From Mesonia algae (GTDB taxonomy: Bacteria > Bacteroidota > Bacteroidia > Flavobacteriales > Flavobacteriaceae), in contig NZ_QKYV01000001.1 in NCBI RefSeq assembly GCF_003253545.1, forward strand, positions 624,924 to 688,923: DNA of 64,000 nt, in the 5' to 3' direction. The translations under genes were made by a program, and so were the position numbers. How positions within the stretch are numbered: the first letter of the stretch is position 1; each line of letters starts with the position of its first letter. Shown here in pieces: positions 1 to 7,684 of this stretch. The notes beneath the pieces were generated by a model. The model did no database searches, was not told the origin of the DNA, and saw nothing but the letters and a program-made list of their open reading frames with translations.

Positions 1-215
1 TGTTCGGCTCTTTCTGCAATTTCTCTAATTCGTCCTTTAGGAGTAACCCCTTCAGTAAGATAACCAGATAATAAGAATTTCTGACTAAAATCATTTAACC
101 ATTCAAAATCACCTTCTTGATTAGCGGTGTTGTGTAAAGCTTCTTTTCTTGCGTTAACAAGTTGCTGAGTGCTATCTTTTTGTAGCTCTTTTTGCTGTAA
201 TGTGTTGTTCTCCAT
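1..215 (-). CDS. nrdA: Ribonucleoside-diphosphate reductase large (alpha) subunit, N-terminal part, cut by window edge
   Basis: Reverse-strand reading from the ATG at 215 gives MENNTLQQKELQKD and then a stretch containing VNARKEALHNTANQEGDFEWLNDF and LSGYLTEGVTPKGRIREIAE, which resembles the N-terminus of Bacteroidota class I NrdA. About 71 residues are in the window and the rest lies to the left. The protein goes almost directly into the catalytic-barrel lead-in, with no room for the roughly 90-residue ATP-cone that begins many NrdA proteins. It starts 3 nt after the nrdB stop, so the two are almost certainly one transcript, nrdB first. NrdA reduces ribonucleoside diphosphates to deoxy forms using the radical supplied by NrdB. 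Assignment rests on position and N-terminal similarity, since the active-site cysteines are outside the window. Confidence 0.85.
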   Translation of the reverse strand, partial: MENNTLQQKELQKDSTQQLVNARKEALHNTANQEGDFEWLNDFSQKFLLSGYLTEGVTPKGRIREIAERAE

Positions 216-218
216 AGG

Positions 219-1493
219 TTAAAATAAATCGTCGCTGGTTATACTTTGTGTTCTCTTACTATAATTGATAGATCGTTTCACGAAAAAGTCTCCGTGTTTC
301 GTTCCTATAATCTCATCATCAAACCATTCGGTTTGTGCTAATAATTTTTCGTCGATGCTAAATACTTTATCAATACCAATACTCTCTAAAGATTTATTGA
401 AACGGTTTTTAATAAATTCATTTATTACATCTTTTGGTAAAAAGTCTAATTCTCCTTCTTCAAAAATCCAGTCAATAATTTTGCTTTCGGCTAAAAATGC
501 TTCTTCACACATTTGCTGAATCATGTAGTTATAATTATCATCAAACCACTCTGGGTGTTCGTCTTTGATAATATTAATAATATCAATACCAAAATCTCCG
601 TGAATTTGCTCTTCTTTAGAAGTAGCCTCTACTACATTAGAAATACCTTTTAGCATATTTTTATGCTTGTTAAAGGCCATGATAATTAAGAACTGAGAGA
701 ATAGAGATACGTGTTCAATGAACAAAGAGAATAACAAAACAGATTCTGAATATTCTCGGTTGTTTTCACTTTTAGAATTTTTAAGAGCGGTTTCTAAATA
801 TTGAACCCTTTTCATAATCACGGGCTTTCTCTTTAATTCTTCAAACTCTTTATTGAGTCCTAATATTTCTAGTAAGTGAGAATAAGCGTCGTGGTGCCTT
901 ACTTCACTCTCTGCAAAAGTTGAACCTACCGAACCAATTTCGGGTTTGGGCATTCTGTGGTGAATATCTCCCCAAAATGTTTTTACGGCTACTTCTATTT
1001 GAGAAATAGCTAGCATGGTATTTTTGATAGCATTTTTTTCAGCTTCATTCAAGTTGGATTTAAAATCTTGAATGTCACTGGTGAAGTTAAACTCTGTATG
1101 GATCCAGTAAGAATGTCTTATCGCAGCCACATAATCGTTAAGCTGTGGATATTCATAAGGTTTAAGGTTAATTCGTTTTTCAAAAACATTGGTTTTTCTA
1201 CCTTGAGCTTGTTTATTTCTGTAAAGAATATAAGCTTTTGCAACATTAGGAAACTCGCTTCTCATTAATTGTTCTTCAACAATATCCTGAACTTCCTCTA
1301 CCATGGGAGTGTAGTCTGTATCTTGCTTTTTACGCTCTAATAGTGTTTCATGTACATGATTCGCAATAAGTTGCGCGTCTTCAATTTCTCCAACGCCAAC
1401 TGCCTTCATAGATTTATATATGGCTAGAGTAATTTTACTAAGTTCAAATGTCTTGTGGCTAAAATCTCTTTTGGTAATATGGGTAATGGTCAT
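219..1493 (-). CDS. nrdB: Ribonucleotide reductase small (beta) subunit with N-terminal ATP-cone
   Basis: This 424-residue protein is longer than a usual NrdB (about 320-380). Residues 4-95 look like an ATP-cone (ITKRDFSHKTFELSKITLAI...MVEEVQDIVEEQLM...YILYRNKQ), the allosteric domain normally found on NrdA. The ferritin-like radical domain follows. Visible metal-ligand candidates are E167, E197 with H200 (ExxH), E260, and E295 with H298 (ExxH); Y204 sits where the radical tyrosine of E. coli NrdB lies. A glutamate rather than aspartate as first ligand fits the dimanganese class Id group described in Flavobacterium johnsoniae and Leeuwenhoekiella blandensis. In the latter, an ATP-cone on NrdB controls activity by ATP/dATP-dependent oligomerisation. 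By inference the same applies here. The gene is first in the nrdBA operon, and the long non-coding stretch upstream probably holds its control region. Confidence 0.95.
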   Translation of the reverse strand: MTITHITKRDFSHKTFELSKITLAIYKSMKAVGVGEIEDAQLIANHVHETLLERKKQDTDYTPMVEEVQDIVEEQLMRSEFPNVAKAYILYRNKQAQGRKTNVFEKRINLKPYEYPQLNDYVAAIRHSYWIHTEFNFTSDIQDFKSNLNEAEKNAIKNTMLAISQIEVAVKTFWGDIHHRMPKPEIGSVGSTFAESEVRHHDAYSHLLEILGLNKEFEELKRKPVIMKRVQYLETALKNSKSENNREYSESVLLFSLFIEHVSLFSQFLIIMAFNKHKNMLKGISNVVEATSKEEQIHGDFGIDIINIIKDEHPEWFDDNYNYMIQQMCEEAFLAESKIIDWIFEEGELDFLPKDVINEFIKNRFNKSLESIGIDKVFSIDEKLLAQTEWFDDEIIGTKHGDFFVKRSINYSKRTQSITSDDLF

Positions 1494-2227
1494 AATTTAA
1501 ACTTAAAAATAAACAAGAATTAATGGGGATAAAAACGATATATGTAAAGATGATAAATTAATTTAAATGATTTTAAGTGAGTGCTTTTTTGTTCTTAACA
1601 TGTTATGAACAGGCTTTAAGTGTTTGGTGTTAAGTTAGTTTGCAGCTTTTAAAAACATAGTGTTTTCACTTGGTGACATAAGATTTTATTAATTTAAAAT
1701 GCAATTTTTTTATCCTTTTAAGAGGTTTAGTTTTTAAAAACTTCAACCCAAAATCTTTAATTTGGTTACTATTTATTGTTTTTTGTCAAATAAAATTCAG
1801 CTTATAAACCTCTGGAATGATTAACATTTAAAAATAAAATCTTACCAAGCTTTCTTGTAAAATTGAAATTTATTTTCGTCGTCGGTTCAATTTATTTACT
1901 GAAAATTATAGTCTGCAAATATCTAAAATATTCATGGCTTTTACATCAAAAAAAGAGCTTAGGTTTTCAACAAGTTTTAAACATCGTTGCAACTCAAAGA
2001 GTCTAAGAAGATTAGCGTGATTTGTTAAATAATGTGTTGATAATCAAAAAAATATAAAAATTTATTTGTTTAACTGAAAAAAGATTTTCTTCGATATTAT
2101 TAGAAAAATGAATCTCTTTATTTTAAAGGGGTTTAGGTAAAATGGAATAGAATAATTAAGAGATTTGTTTGTAGTTTCTAAAAAATAGAATTAGAAAAAA
2201 TAACGCTTAAAGTTCATTTTTATGAGT
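1494..2227. other. Long AT-rich non-coding stretch upstream of nrdB
   Basis: About 730 bp with no credible reading frame on either strand. It lies upstream of nrdB (minus strand) and downstream of the DUF3109 gene. I see a 20-bp near-palindrome at 1591-1610 (separate entry) and a weak AT-rich inverted repeat with 8-bp arms (1860-1867 and 1886-1893). No tRNA, no clear TAnnTTTG promoter and no known RNA family were recognised. Confidence 0.6.
1591..1610. promoter_or_regulatory. Near-perfect 20-bp palindrome, candidate operator for nrdBA
   Basis: The halves GTTCTTAACA and TGTTATGAAC are reverse complements except for one T-T position pair, so 18 of 20 bases obey the symmetry. It lies about 100 bp upstream of the nrdB start in otherwise featureless AT-rich DNA, with no T-run to make it a terminator. 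It does not match the NrdR-box consensus as I know it. The regulator is unknown. Confidence 0.4.
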
Positions 2228-2791
2228 TTACAATTGTAAAGCTGTTTTCTCTACTTCTTCATACCAATCTTCGCCAAACTTTTTGATAAGCGCTTCTTTT
2301 ACGAATTTGTAAATAGGAGTTTGTAATTCTTTACCTAAAGAACAGGCGTCATCACAAATTGGCCAACGATGATAATTTACAGCAGAAAACTCGGAGTATT
2401 TCTGAACTCTTACGGGGTAAAGTTCGCAAGAGATTGGCTTTTTCCAAGAAATTTCACCTGCTCGGTATGCAGCTTCAATTCCGCAAAGGGCAGTTCCGCG
2501 GTCATCAAAAGTAACGTAAGCACATTCTGCACCATTTACAAGAGGTGTTTCTAGTTCGCCAAAATCATTTGTAATGTAAGTGCCTTGCTCTTCAATAGAT
2601 TCTATTCCTTCCTTTCTAAGAAAAGGCTTAACTTTTGAATAAACGTCTTTTAAAAGTTCTACTTCTTCAGGTTCTACAGGGGCTCCTGCTTCTCCTGCTA
2701 CACAGCAAGCTCCTTTGCAAGCATTTAGATTACAAACAAAATCCTTAGTTAGGATATCTTCTGAAACGATGGTTTTTCCTATTTGAAACAT
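2228..2791 (-). CDS. DUF3109 family cysteine-rich protein
   Basis: A 187-residue soluble protein with the DUF3109 pattern. The N-terminal cluster CNLNACKGACC is followed by further cysteines in GAECAYVTFDDRGTALCG, ISCELYPVRV and WPICDDACSLG. The arrangement resembles YkgJ-like proteins thought to bind zinc or an iron-sulfur cluster; the metal here is inferred. The family is nearly universal in Bacteroidota and has no established reaction. No signal peptide is visible, so it is probably cytoplasmic. It is transcribed alone. A TAAATTTG box on the minus strand (2803-2796) ends only a few bases before the ATG, so the mRNA may have almost no leader. Family call is firm, function unknown. Confidence 0.85.
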   Translation of the reverse strand: MFQIGKTIVSEDILTKDFVCNLNACKGACCVAGEAGAPVEPEEVELLKDVYSKVKPFLRKEGIESIEEQGTYITNDFGELETPLVNGAECAYVTFDDRGTALCGIEAAYRAGEISWKKPISCELYPVRVQKYSEFSAVNYHRWPICDDACSLGKELQTPIYKFVKEALIKKFGEDWYEEVEKTALQL

Positions 2792-2795
2792 AGGG

Positions 2796-2803
2796 CAAAT
2801 TTA
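2796..2803 (-). promoter_or_regulatory. Probable -7 promoter box of the DUF3109 gene
   Basis: The minus strand reads TAAATTTG, an exact match to the Bacteroidota -7 consensus TAnnTTTG, ending 4 nt before the start codon at 2791. No well-spaced -33 TTG was found, so this is tentative. Confidence 0.4.
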
Positions 2804-2872
2804 AATTTATTTTACAAGAATTAAGGAGAAATATGGGATTTAACTTTTAAGAAAAAATTCACTTTTAAATAC

Positions 2873-2902
2873 TTGTATACTAAGGTTTTTGGAATAATTT
2901 TG
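2873..2902 (+). promoter_or_regulatory. Promoter of the marC operon
   Basis: TTG at 2873-2875 and TAATTTTG at 2895-2902 are separated by 19 nt, fitting the Bacteroidota -33/-7 promoter. The ATG follows 31 nt after the -7 box. Confidence 0.6.
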
Positions 2903-2933
2903 CCCCCTTTAAAAAATCTGAATATTCTAAGTT

Positions 2934-3509
2934 ATGAATTTTGACTTCAAAGAAATAATTACAGCGAGCTTAATCTTATTTGCAGTTATTGATATTATTG
3001 GAAGCATACCTATTATCGTAGATCTACGAAAAAAAGTAGGGCATATAGAAAGTGAAAAGGCCTCTATTGTCGCTGCTATTTTAATGGTGATGTTTCTTTT
3101 TGTGGGAGAAGAGATCTTAAGTCTTATTGGTATAGACGTTAATTCTTTTGCGGTTGCAGGTGCTTTTATTCTCTTCTTTTTAGCATTAGAAATGATTTTA
3201 GGAATTCAATTATATAAAGATGATGCGCCAGAGACGGCGTCTATAGTGCCGTTGGCTTTTCCTCTTATTGCGGGTGCGGGAACCATGACTACTTTGTTGT
3301 CATTACGTTCGGAGTATGAAACTGTAAATATTATATGTGCGATTGTTATAAATGTAGTTTTTGTGTACTTGGTGCTTAAATCTTCTGGAAAAATTGAAAA
3401 GGTTTTAGGTTCTCAAGGAATTAACGTTATACGTAAAATATTTGGTGTAATTTTGTTAGCCATCGCAGTAAAACTTTTTGCGACCAACATTCAAAATCTA
3501 TTTTCTTAG
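2934..3509 (+). CDS. MarC family integral membrane protein
   Basis: A 191-residue, strongly hydrophobic protein with about six membrane helices, of the usual MarC length (about 200). Recognisable stretches include LFAVIDIIGSIPIIVDL near the N-terminus, AGAFILFFLALEMILG in the middle, and PLAFPLIAGAGTMTTLLSL, the conserved proline-glycine loop of the family. It sits in the inner membrane. The name comes from the E. coli multiple-antibiotic-resistance locus, but the E. coli protein was later shown not to confer resistance, so its role is unknown. A small membrane-protein gene begins 2 nt after the stop, so the two are cotranscribed. A well-spaced promoter lies just upstream. Confidence 0.88.
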   Translation: MNFDFKEIITASLILFAVIDIIGSIPIIVDLRKKVGHIESEKASIVAAILMVMFLFVGEEILSLIGIDVNSFAVAGAFILFFLALEMILGIQLYKDDAPETASIVPLAFPLIAGAGTMTTLLSLRSEYETVNIICAIVINVVFVYLVLKSSGKIEKVLGSQGINVIRKIFGVILLAIAVKLFATNIQNLFS

Positions 3510-3511
3510 AA

Positions 3512-3709
3512 ATGAAATATTTTATTTACTTTTTAATTATATCGGCCAGTATTTTATTAGGTTATAATGCTACATTATTAGATTTTAATGATCTTATGGC
3601 GAAAGATAGCAGTATAGCTTTAGCAGGAATTTTAGCTTGTTTGTGTGTAATTGTGCTTATGCTTATCTTATTAATGTCTAGAGCAATCAAAGAAAAATAC
3701 GAAAATTAG
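3512..3709 (+). CDS. Small two-helix membrane protein, function unknown
   Basis: A 65-residue protein with two hydrophobic segments: residues 2-17 (KYFIYFLIISASILLG) and about 36-58 (ALAGILACLCVIVLMLILLMSRA), then a charged tail KEKYEN. The ATG is 2 nt after the marC stop, so it should be translated from the same message and may be a partner of MarC. The stop is 3 nt from the convergent S41 protease stop, with no terminator hairpin between. No family name recognised. Confidence 0.7.
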   Translation: MKYFIYFLIISASILLGYNATLLDFNDLMAKDSSIALAGILACLCVIVLMLILLMSRAIKEKYEN

Positions 3710-3712
3710 ACT

Positions 3713-5302
3713 TTAATTTTCTTTAGCAACTTCGATTACTTTTTGGATCATTACATCTTCTTGATTCACAATTTTTTCCATGGCGTTAGAGCCAAACAAT
3801 TGTTGAGCGATGGTGGCTTTAAGGTAGCGTTTTAATAAAGGCTTGTATTTTCCTGTTTGGTAATCAAAACTAAACTGTCTTAAGTAATCGATGAAATTTT
3901 CTACTAATTCGTCGGTAATTTTAAAAGAGTTGGAAAACTCATTTAAGCTCAGTGACTTATAGTAAAGTCTATCTTTTTCTAATTCCGAAAAGATAAAACG
4001 ATCCATTACTCCGCTTCTAAGCATATATTTAAGGCTTTCGGAATTGTAGTTAGTGTCTTTAGGAATAAAAATATCGGGTATAATTCCGCCTCCGCCATAA
4101 ACAATTTTTCCTTTAGGGGTTTTAAATTTTAAAGAGTCGTTTACATGTATGCTGTCTCTATTTTCTAGCTCTCCGTTTTTATACCTATTTTCATAATCTT
4201 TGAAGTAGGCGTCATTTCCGTTGGTGTATGGTCTTTGAATAGATCTTCCTGTAGGTGTGTAATACCTGGCCACAGTAAGTCTCACGGCGCTACCATCCCC
4301 TAAGTCCATTTCTCTTTGTACTAAGCCTTTTCCAAAAGAACGTCTCCCAATAATAGTTCCTACGTCATTGTCTTGTAACGCTCCGGCAATAACTTCACTT
4401 GCTGAAGCTGTATTTTCATTGATAAGCACATATACTTTACTGTTTTCAAATTTGCCACCGTTGGTAGAAAAAGTTTCTTTAACCGAGTTATTTTTATTTT
4501 TAGTAAACAAAATAAGTTGGTCTTCTTTTAGAAATTCATCGGCAATTTGTATGGCTTGTTCAACGTATCCTCCGCCGTTATCTCTTAGGTCTAAGACAAG
4601 ATTTTTGGCGCCTTCTTTTAATAACGCTTCCGCGGAAGCGTTAAATTCATCATACGTAGTCTCAGCAAAACGGTTTACTTTAATGTAGCCTAAAGTATTG
4701 CTTAACATATAGGTTGCATCTACACTTTGTATGGGGATGTGATCTCTTTTTACTTTAAACTCTAAAAGGTTTTCTTTGCCTTTGCGAAATACTTTTAAGT
4801 TTACTGACGTGTTTACCTTTCCTTTTAAAATACTGGTTAAAGAATCATTATCTACTTGCTGGTTAAACAAGGGAATATTGTTAGCATATAATATTCTATC
4901 GCCTGCTTCTATTCCTGCTTTTTCACTGGGGCTTCCGGTTAACGGGCGAATAACAGTTATAGTGTCGTCTATTTTATAAAAATTGATACCAATACCTACA
5001 AAGTCGCCTTTCATATTTTGGGCTACTCCTTCGTAATCGCTTTTAGGAATATAGGTAGAGTGAGGGTCTAAATTGGTAAGGATTGAGTTAACGGTTACAT
5101 CTACAATACTGTCAGTATTTACACTGTCTACATATTCGTAGTCTATGTAATCTATAAGTTTGTTAAGTTTAGCTTTTTTTGCGTTAGAGGTGAACGTGTT
5201 TTTAGTGTCTCCGCCAAAATTAAAAAATCCGCCAAGTAAAACTCCTACAGCTAAAGCCGCTCCTATAATAAGTGGCAAATATTTTTGAGCGTATGTTTTC
5301 AA
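3713..5302 (-). CDS. C-terminal processing protease, S41 family, periplasmic
   Basis: A 529-residue carboxyl-terminal processing protease. An N-terminal membrane anchor or signal (residues 8-30, LPLIIGAALAVGVLLGGFF) is followed by a PDZ domain (about 85-175, with GIGINF and GSPSEKAGIEAGDRIL) and the S41 catalytic domain. The Ser-Lys dyad is visible: S300 in TASASEVIAGAL and K325 in SFGKGLVQ. It cleaves substrates near their C-termini in the periplasm. The dCMP deaminase gene lies 3 nt upstream on the same strand, so they are cotranscribed, though no functional link is evident. A 22-bp perfect GC-rich palindrome (4622-4643) lies inside the gene and encodes ordinary residues (NASAEAL). Similar to CtpA/CtpB and Prc; the substrate cannot be read from the sequence. 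Confidence 0.92.
   Translation of the reverse strand: MKTYAQKYLPLIIGAALAVGVLLGGFFNFGGDTKNTFTSNAKKAKLNKLIDYIDYEYVDSVNTDSIVDVTVNSILTNLDPHSTYIPKSDYEGVAQNMKGDFVGIGINFYKIDDTITVIRPLTGSPSEKAGIEAGDRILYANNIPLFNQQVDNDSLTSILKGKVNTSVNLKVFRKGKENLLEFKVKRDHIPIQSVDATYMLSNTLGYIKVNRFAETTYDEFNASAEALLKEGAKNLVLDLRDNGGGYVEQAIQIADEFLKEDQLILFTKNKNNSVKETFSTNGGKFENSKVYVLINENTASASEVIAGALQDNDVGTIIGRRSFGKGLVQREMDLGDGSAVRLTVARYYTPTGRSIQRPYTNGNDAYFKDYENRYKNGELENRDSIHVNDSLKFKTPKGKIVYGGGGIIPDIFIPKDTNYNSESLKYMLRSGVMDRFIFSELEKDRLYYKSLSLNEFSNSFKITDELVENFIDYLRQFSFDYQTGKYKPLLKRYLKATIAQQLFGSNAMEKIVNQEDVMIQKVIEVAKEN
4622..4643. repeat. 22-bp perfect GC-rich palindrome, core CGCTTCCGCGGAAGCG
   Basis: A perfect palindrome inside the S41 protease gene. 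Its 16-bp core is identical to a second copy at 21974-21989. It belongs to a dispersed family with many degenerate members in the window (see findings). Confidence 0.85.
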
Positions 5303-5305
5303 TAA

Positions 5306-5737
5306 TTATTCGTTTAAGTCGGTTATATGATCAATAATAACTCCTGCTTTTTCTAGAAAAGATAAGCCAGAATTGTCTTTATAATCTATATGGTACACTA
5401 CACGTTTGATGCCAGACTGGTGTATAAGCTTGCTACATTCTTTACAAGGACTCATAGTAATGTATAATGTGGCATCTTTACAAGATTGAGTTGAACCAGC
5501 GACTTTTAAAATAGCATTTGCTTCGGCGTGTAAAACATACCATTTGGTGTAGCCTTCGTCGTCTTCGCAAGGATTTTCAAAGCCGGTAGGTGTGCCATTA
5601 TAACCATCTGAAATTATCATACGGTCTTTTACAATAAGTGCGCCTACTTGCTTTCGATTGCAGTGAGATAGTTTTCCCCACTCTTTGGCAATACGTAGGT
5701 AGGCTTTATCAAATTTAAGTTGTTTTTTATCTTTCAT
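5306..5737 (-). CDS. Deoxycytidylate (dCMP) deaminase family protein
   Basis: A 143-residue zinc-dependent cytidine/deoxycytidylate deaminase-fold protein. The zinc site is clear: HAEANAILK (zinc His and catalytic Glu) and SPCKECSKLI (PCxxC, two zinc Cys). The substrate-loop segment DGYNGTPTGFENPCEDDEG is typical of ComEB-like dCMP deaminases rather than tRNA or guanine deaminases. The enzyme converts dCMP to dUMP, feeding thymidylate synthesis in the cytoplasm. Length fits the family (about 140-160). The S41 protease gene follows 3 nt downstream and the HupE-like gene lies 46 bp upstream on the same strand. Confidence 0.9.
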   Translation of the reverse strand: MKDKKQLKFDKAYLRIAKEWGKLSHCNRKQVGALIVKDRMIISDGYNGTPTGFENPCEDDEGYTKWYVLHAEANAILKVAGSTQSCKDATLYITMSPCKECSKLIHQSGIKRVVYHIDYKDNSGLSFLEKAGVIIDHITDLNE

Positions 5738-5783
5738 GATTAAAACTTAGAGCGAGTTTTGTAAGGTTTTATGAATTCAGCTG

Positions 5784-6365
5784 TTATAAAATCCAATTTG
5801 CAATTAACATAGGAATTACTAAACCTATAACTATAGATGAAATAACCAAAGTCCAATCTCTTTTAGAAAATTTAAAAATAGACTGAAAGATAAAAGATAG
5901 TATAAGAACTACTAGTACTACAATAAGTTGAGCTGCTTCAATCCCTAATGCGAATTCTAAGAGTCTTAATATTTCGACTCCTTTACTGCCCGTTGTGCTT
6001 AGAAAGAAAGAAGAGAAACCTAACCCATGGATGATTCCAAAAAATAGGGTAGTAGCGTATAAAATACTGATTCTGGAATTATTGTTTTTTCCCGCTGTAA
6101 ATAAATTATAAAGTGCGGTTATAAATATAGTGATGGGGATTAAAAATTCAATAATGCTGCTACTTACATTTACTATGTCGTAAGAAGCTAGTATAAGTGA
6201 TATGGTATGCCCAATAGTGAAAACTGTTACTAAGCCCACAACGTTTTTCCATTCGTAAAAAGTGTAGGCAGCGACTAGAACGGTTAAAAATAATACGTGA
6301 TCGTAGGCGTTGTAGTCTAAAACGTGGGTAAGTCCTAATTTAAAGTAAATCCAAAATTCATTCAT
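5784..6365 (-). CDS. HupE/UreJ family membrane protein
   Basis: A 193-residue protein with about six membrane helices. The N-terminal segment LGLTHVLDYNAYDHVLFL and the HTISL and GIIHGLGFSSFF segments carry the conserved histidines and aspartate of HupE/UreJ proteins, which are associated with nickel delivery to hydrogenase or urease. No hydrogenase or urease genes lie in this window. Flavobacterial homologs are usually stand-alone, so the transported ion is uncertain. It heads a probable minus-strand unit with dCMP deaminase and the S41 protease. The family call is good, the substrate is not known. Confidence 0.8.
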   Translation of the reverse strand: MNEFWIYFKLGLTHVLDYNAYDHVLFLTVLVAAYTFYEWKNVVGLVTVFTIGHTISLILASYDIVNVSSSIIEFLIPITIFITALYNLFTAGKNNNSRISILYATTLFFGIIHGLGFSSFFLSTTGSKGVEILRLLEFALGIEAAQLIVVLVVLILSFIFQSIFKFSKRDWTLVISSIVIGLVIPMLIANWIL

Positions 6366-6449
6366 AGGTAAAAATTTATGCTATTTCAAACATACATTTG
6401 AAAATAGAAAATACCTAAAAAAATGAATGGAAATACGCTTTTAAAATAA

Positions 6450-6479
6450 AAAACCCAAAGAAAATTTTCTTTGGGTTTT
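6450..6479 (-). terminator. Rho-independent terminator after tRNA-Leu
   Basis: A 30-bp perfect palindrome with arms reading AAAACCCAAAGAAAA and its complement. On the minus strand it is followed by a T-rich run. It lies between the tRNA and the HupE-like gene. Confidence 0.75.
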
Positions 6480-6483
6480 GTTG

Positions 6484-6565
6484 TACTCAAGGCGGGAATC
6501 GAACCCGCACTTCCTAAGAAACTGGATTTTGAATCCAGCGCGTCTACCAGTTCCGCCACTTGAGC
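6484..6565 (-). tRNA. tRNA-Leu, anticodon CAA
   Basis: The minus strand folds as a class II tRNA. The acceptor GCTCAAG pairs with CTTGAGT, the D arm includes AACTGGTAGACG, and the anticodon stem CTGGA/TCCAG encloses the loop TTCAAAA with anticodon CAA. A 13-nt variable arm (TTTCTTAGGAAGT) and the T arm GCGGGTTCGATTCCCGC follow. The 3' CCA is not encoded. It reads UUG leucine codons. A matching promoter lies just upstream and a palindromic terminator just downstream, so it is its own unit. Confidence 0.95.
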
Positions 6566-6578
6566 AATTTTGGAAGTG

Positions 6579-6610
6579 CAAAATTAGAAATAAAAATGAT
6601 TATAACGCAA
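6579..6610 (-). promoter_or_regulatory. Promoter of tRNA-Leu
   Basis: On the minus strand, TTG at 6610-6608 and TAATTTTG at 6586-6579 are 21 nt apart, matching the Bacteroidota -33/-7 pattern. The -7 box ends 13 nt before the mature tRNA 5' end. Confidence 0.6.
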
Positions 6611-6652
6611 GAAATAAATTATAATATTACTTTTTAGCTTCAAATTTATTTT

Positions 6653-6660
6653 TAAATTTG
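6653..6660 (+). promoter_or_regulatory. Probable -7 box of prs
   Basis: An exact TAAATTTG about 50 nt upstream of the prs ATG. It is the right half of an inverted repeat whose left half (CAAATTTA, 6641-6648) is the same box facing the tRNA gene, so the site could fire both ways. Confidence 0.5.
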
Positions 6661-6711
6661 CAAACTTATTGATAGTCAGAAAGTACAATAGGTTTAAAAC
6701 AACAAATCGTT

Positions 6712-7653
6712 ATGTCACAAGTAGTTACCGATGCTAAACTTTTTGCTTGTACGCAAAGTATGAGCCTAGCTCAAGATATTGCCAAGCATTATGGAATTCC
6801 TTTAGGGAATGTAATTACTTCTACCTATAGTGATGGGGAGTTTCAACCTTCGTTTGAAGAATCTGTAAGAGGGGCACGTGTTTTTATTATTGGTTCTACC
6901 AATCCTAGTAGCGATCACCTTATGGAAATGTTGTTGATGTTAGATGCAGCTAAAAGAGCATCGGCTAGACACATTACCGCAGTGATGCCATACTTTGGTT
7001 GGGCGAGACAAGATAGAAAAGACAAACCTAGAGTGCCAATTGCAGCAAAATTGATTGCTAAGATGCTAGAAACTGCTGGAGCCACTCGAATTATTACGAT
7101 GGATTTACATGCAGATCAAATTCAAGGATTTTTTGAAAAACCAGTAGATCACTTATTTGCTTCAACGGTATTTTTACCATACTTAAGAAACTTAGCTTTA
7201 GATAATTTGACAATTGCTTCACCAGATATGGGAGGTTCAAAAAGAGCTTACGCTTATTCTAAAGCTTTAGAAAGTGATGTGGTAATCTGTTATAAGCAAC
7301 GTGCTAAAGCTAATTTAATTTCTCATATGGAATTAATTGGTGATGTATCTGGTAAAAATGTGGTACTAGTAGACGATATGGTAGATACGGCAGGTACGCT
7401 TACTAAAGCTGCCGATGTGATGATCGAAAAAGGAGCAAAAAGTGTAAGAGCAATTTGTACACATCCTGTATTGTCTGGTAATGCATATGAAAGAATCAAT
7501 AACTCAAAACTAGAAGAATTAATTGTTACCGATTCTATTCCGTTAACGGAAAAGAGCGATAAGATAAAAGTAGTTTCTTGTGCACATCTTTTTGCAGATG
7601 TAATGAAAGCTGTACACGAAAACAAATCGATTAGTTCAAAGTTTTTAATGTAA
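6712..7653 (+). CDS. prs: Ribose-phosphate pyrophosphokinase (PRPP synthetase)
   Basis: A 313-residue class I PRPP synthetase of normal length. It makes 5-phosphoribosyl-1-pyrophosphate from ribose 5-phosphate and ATP, the entry point to purine, pyrimidine, histidine and NAD synthesis. Visible signatures are the N-terminal [12 protein letters not shown] segment, the [11 protein letters not shown] and [12 protein letters not shown] segments that form the ATP/flexible loop region, [14 protein letters not shown], and the PRPP-binding loop [14 protein letters not shown]. Cytoplasmic. rplY follows 31 bp downstream, a common Bacteroidota order (prs-rplY-pth) and probably one transcript ending at the hairpin after rplY. 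Confidence 0.97.
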   Translation: MSQVVTDAKLFACTQSMSLAQDIAKHYGIPLGNVITSTYSDGEFQPSFEESVRGARVFIIGSTNPSSDHLMEMLLMLDAAKRASARHITAVMPYFGWARQDRKDKPRVPIAAKLIAKMLETAGATRIITMDLHADQIQGFFEKPVDHLFASTVFLPYLRNLALDNLTIASPDMGGSKRAYAYSKALESDVVICYKQRAKANLISHMELIGDVSGKNVVLVDDMVDTAGTLTKAADVMIEKGAKSVRAICTHPVLSGNAYERINNSKLEELIVTDSIPLTEKSDKIKVVSCAHLFADVMKAVHENKSISSKFLM

Positions 7654-7684
7654 ATATTATTTATTAACACTTATATATTTAAAA

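Noticed and set aside
1860..1893. AAATTGAA/TTCAATTT inverted repeat upstream of nrdB
   Set aside because: Only 8 bp of AT-rich stem with an 18-nt loop; expected by chance in this composition.
2034..2042. TGTTGATAA as a DnaA box and the 730-bp gap as an origin
   Set aside because: Single mismatched site, no cluster of boxes, and no dnaA or other origin-linked gene nearby.
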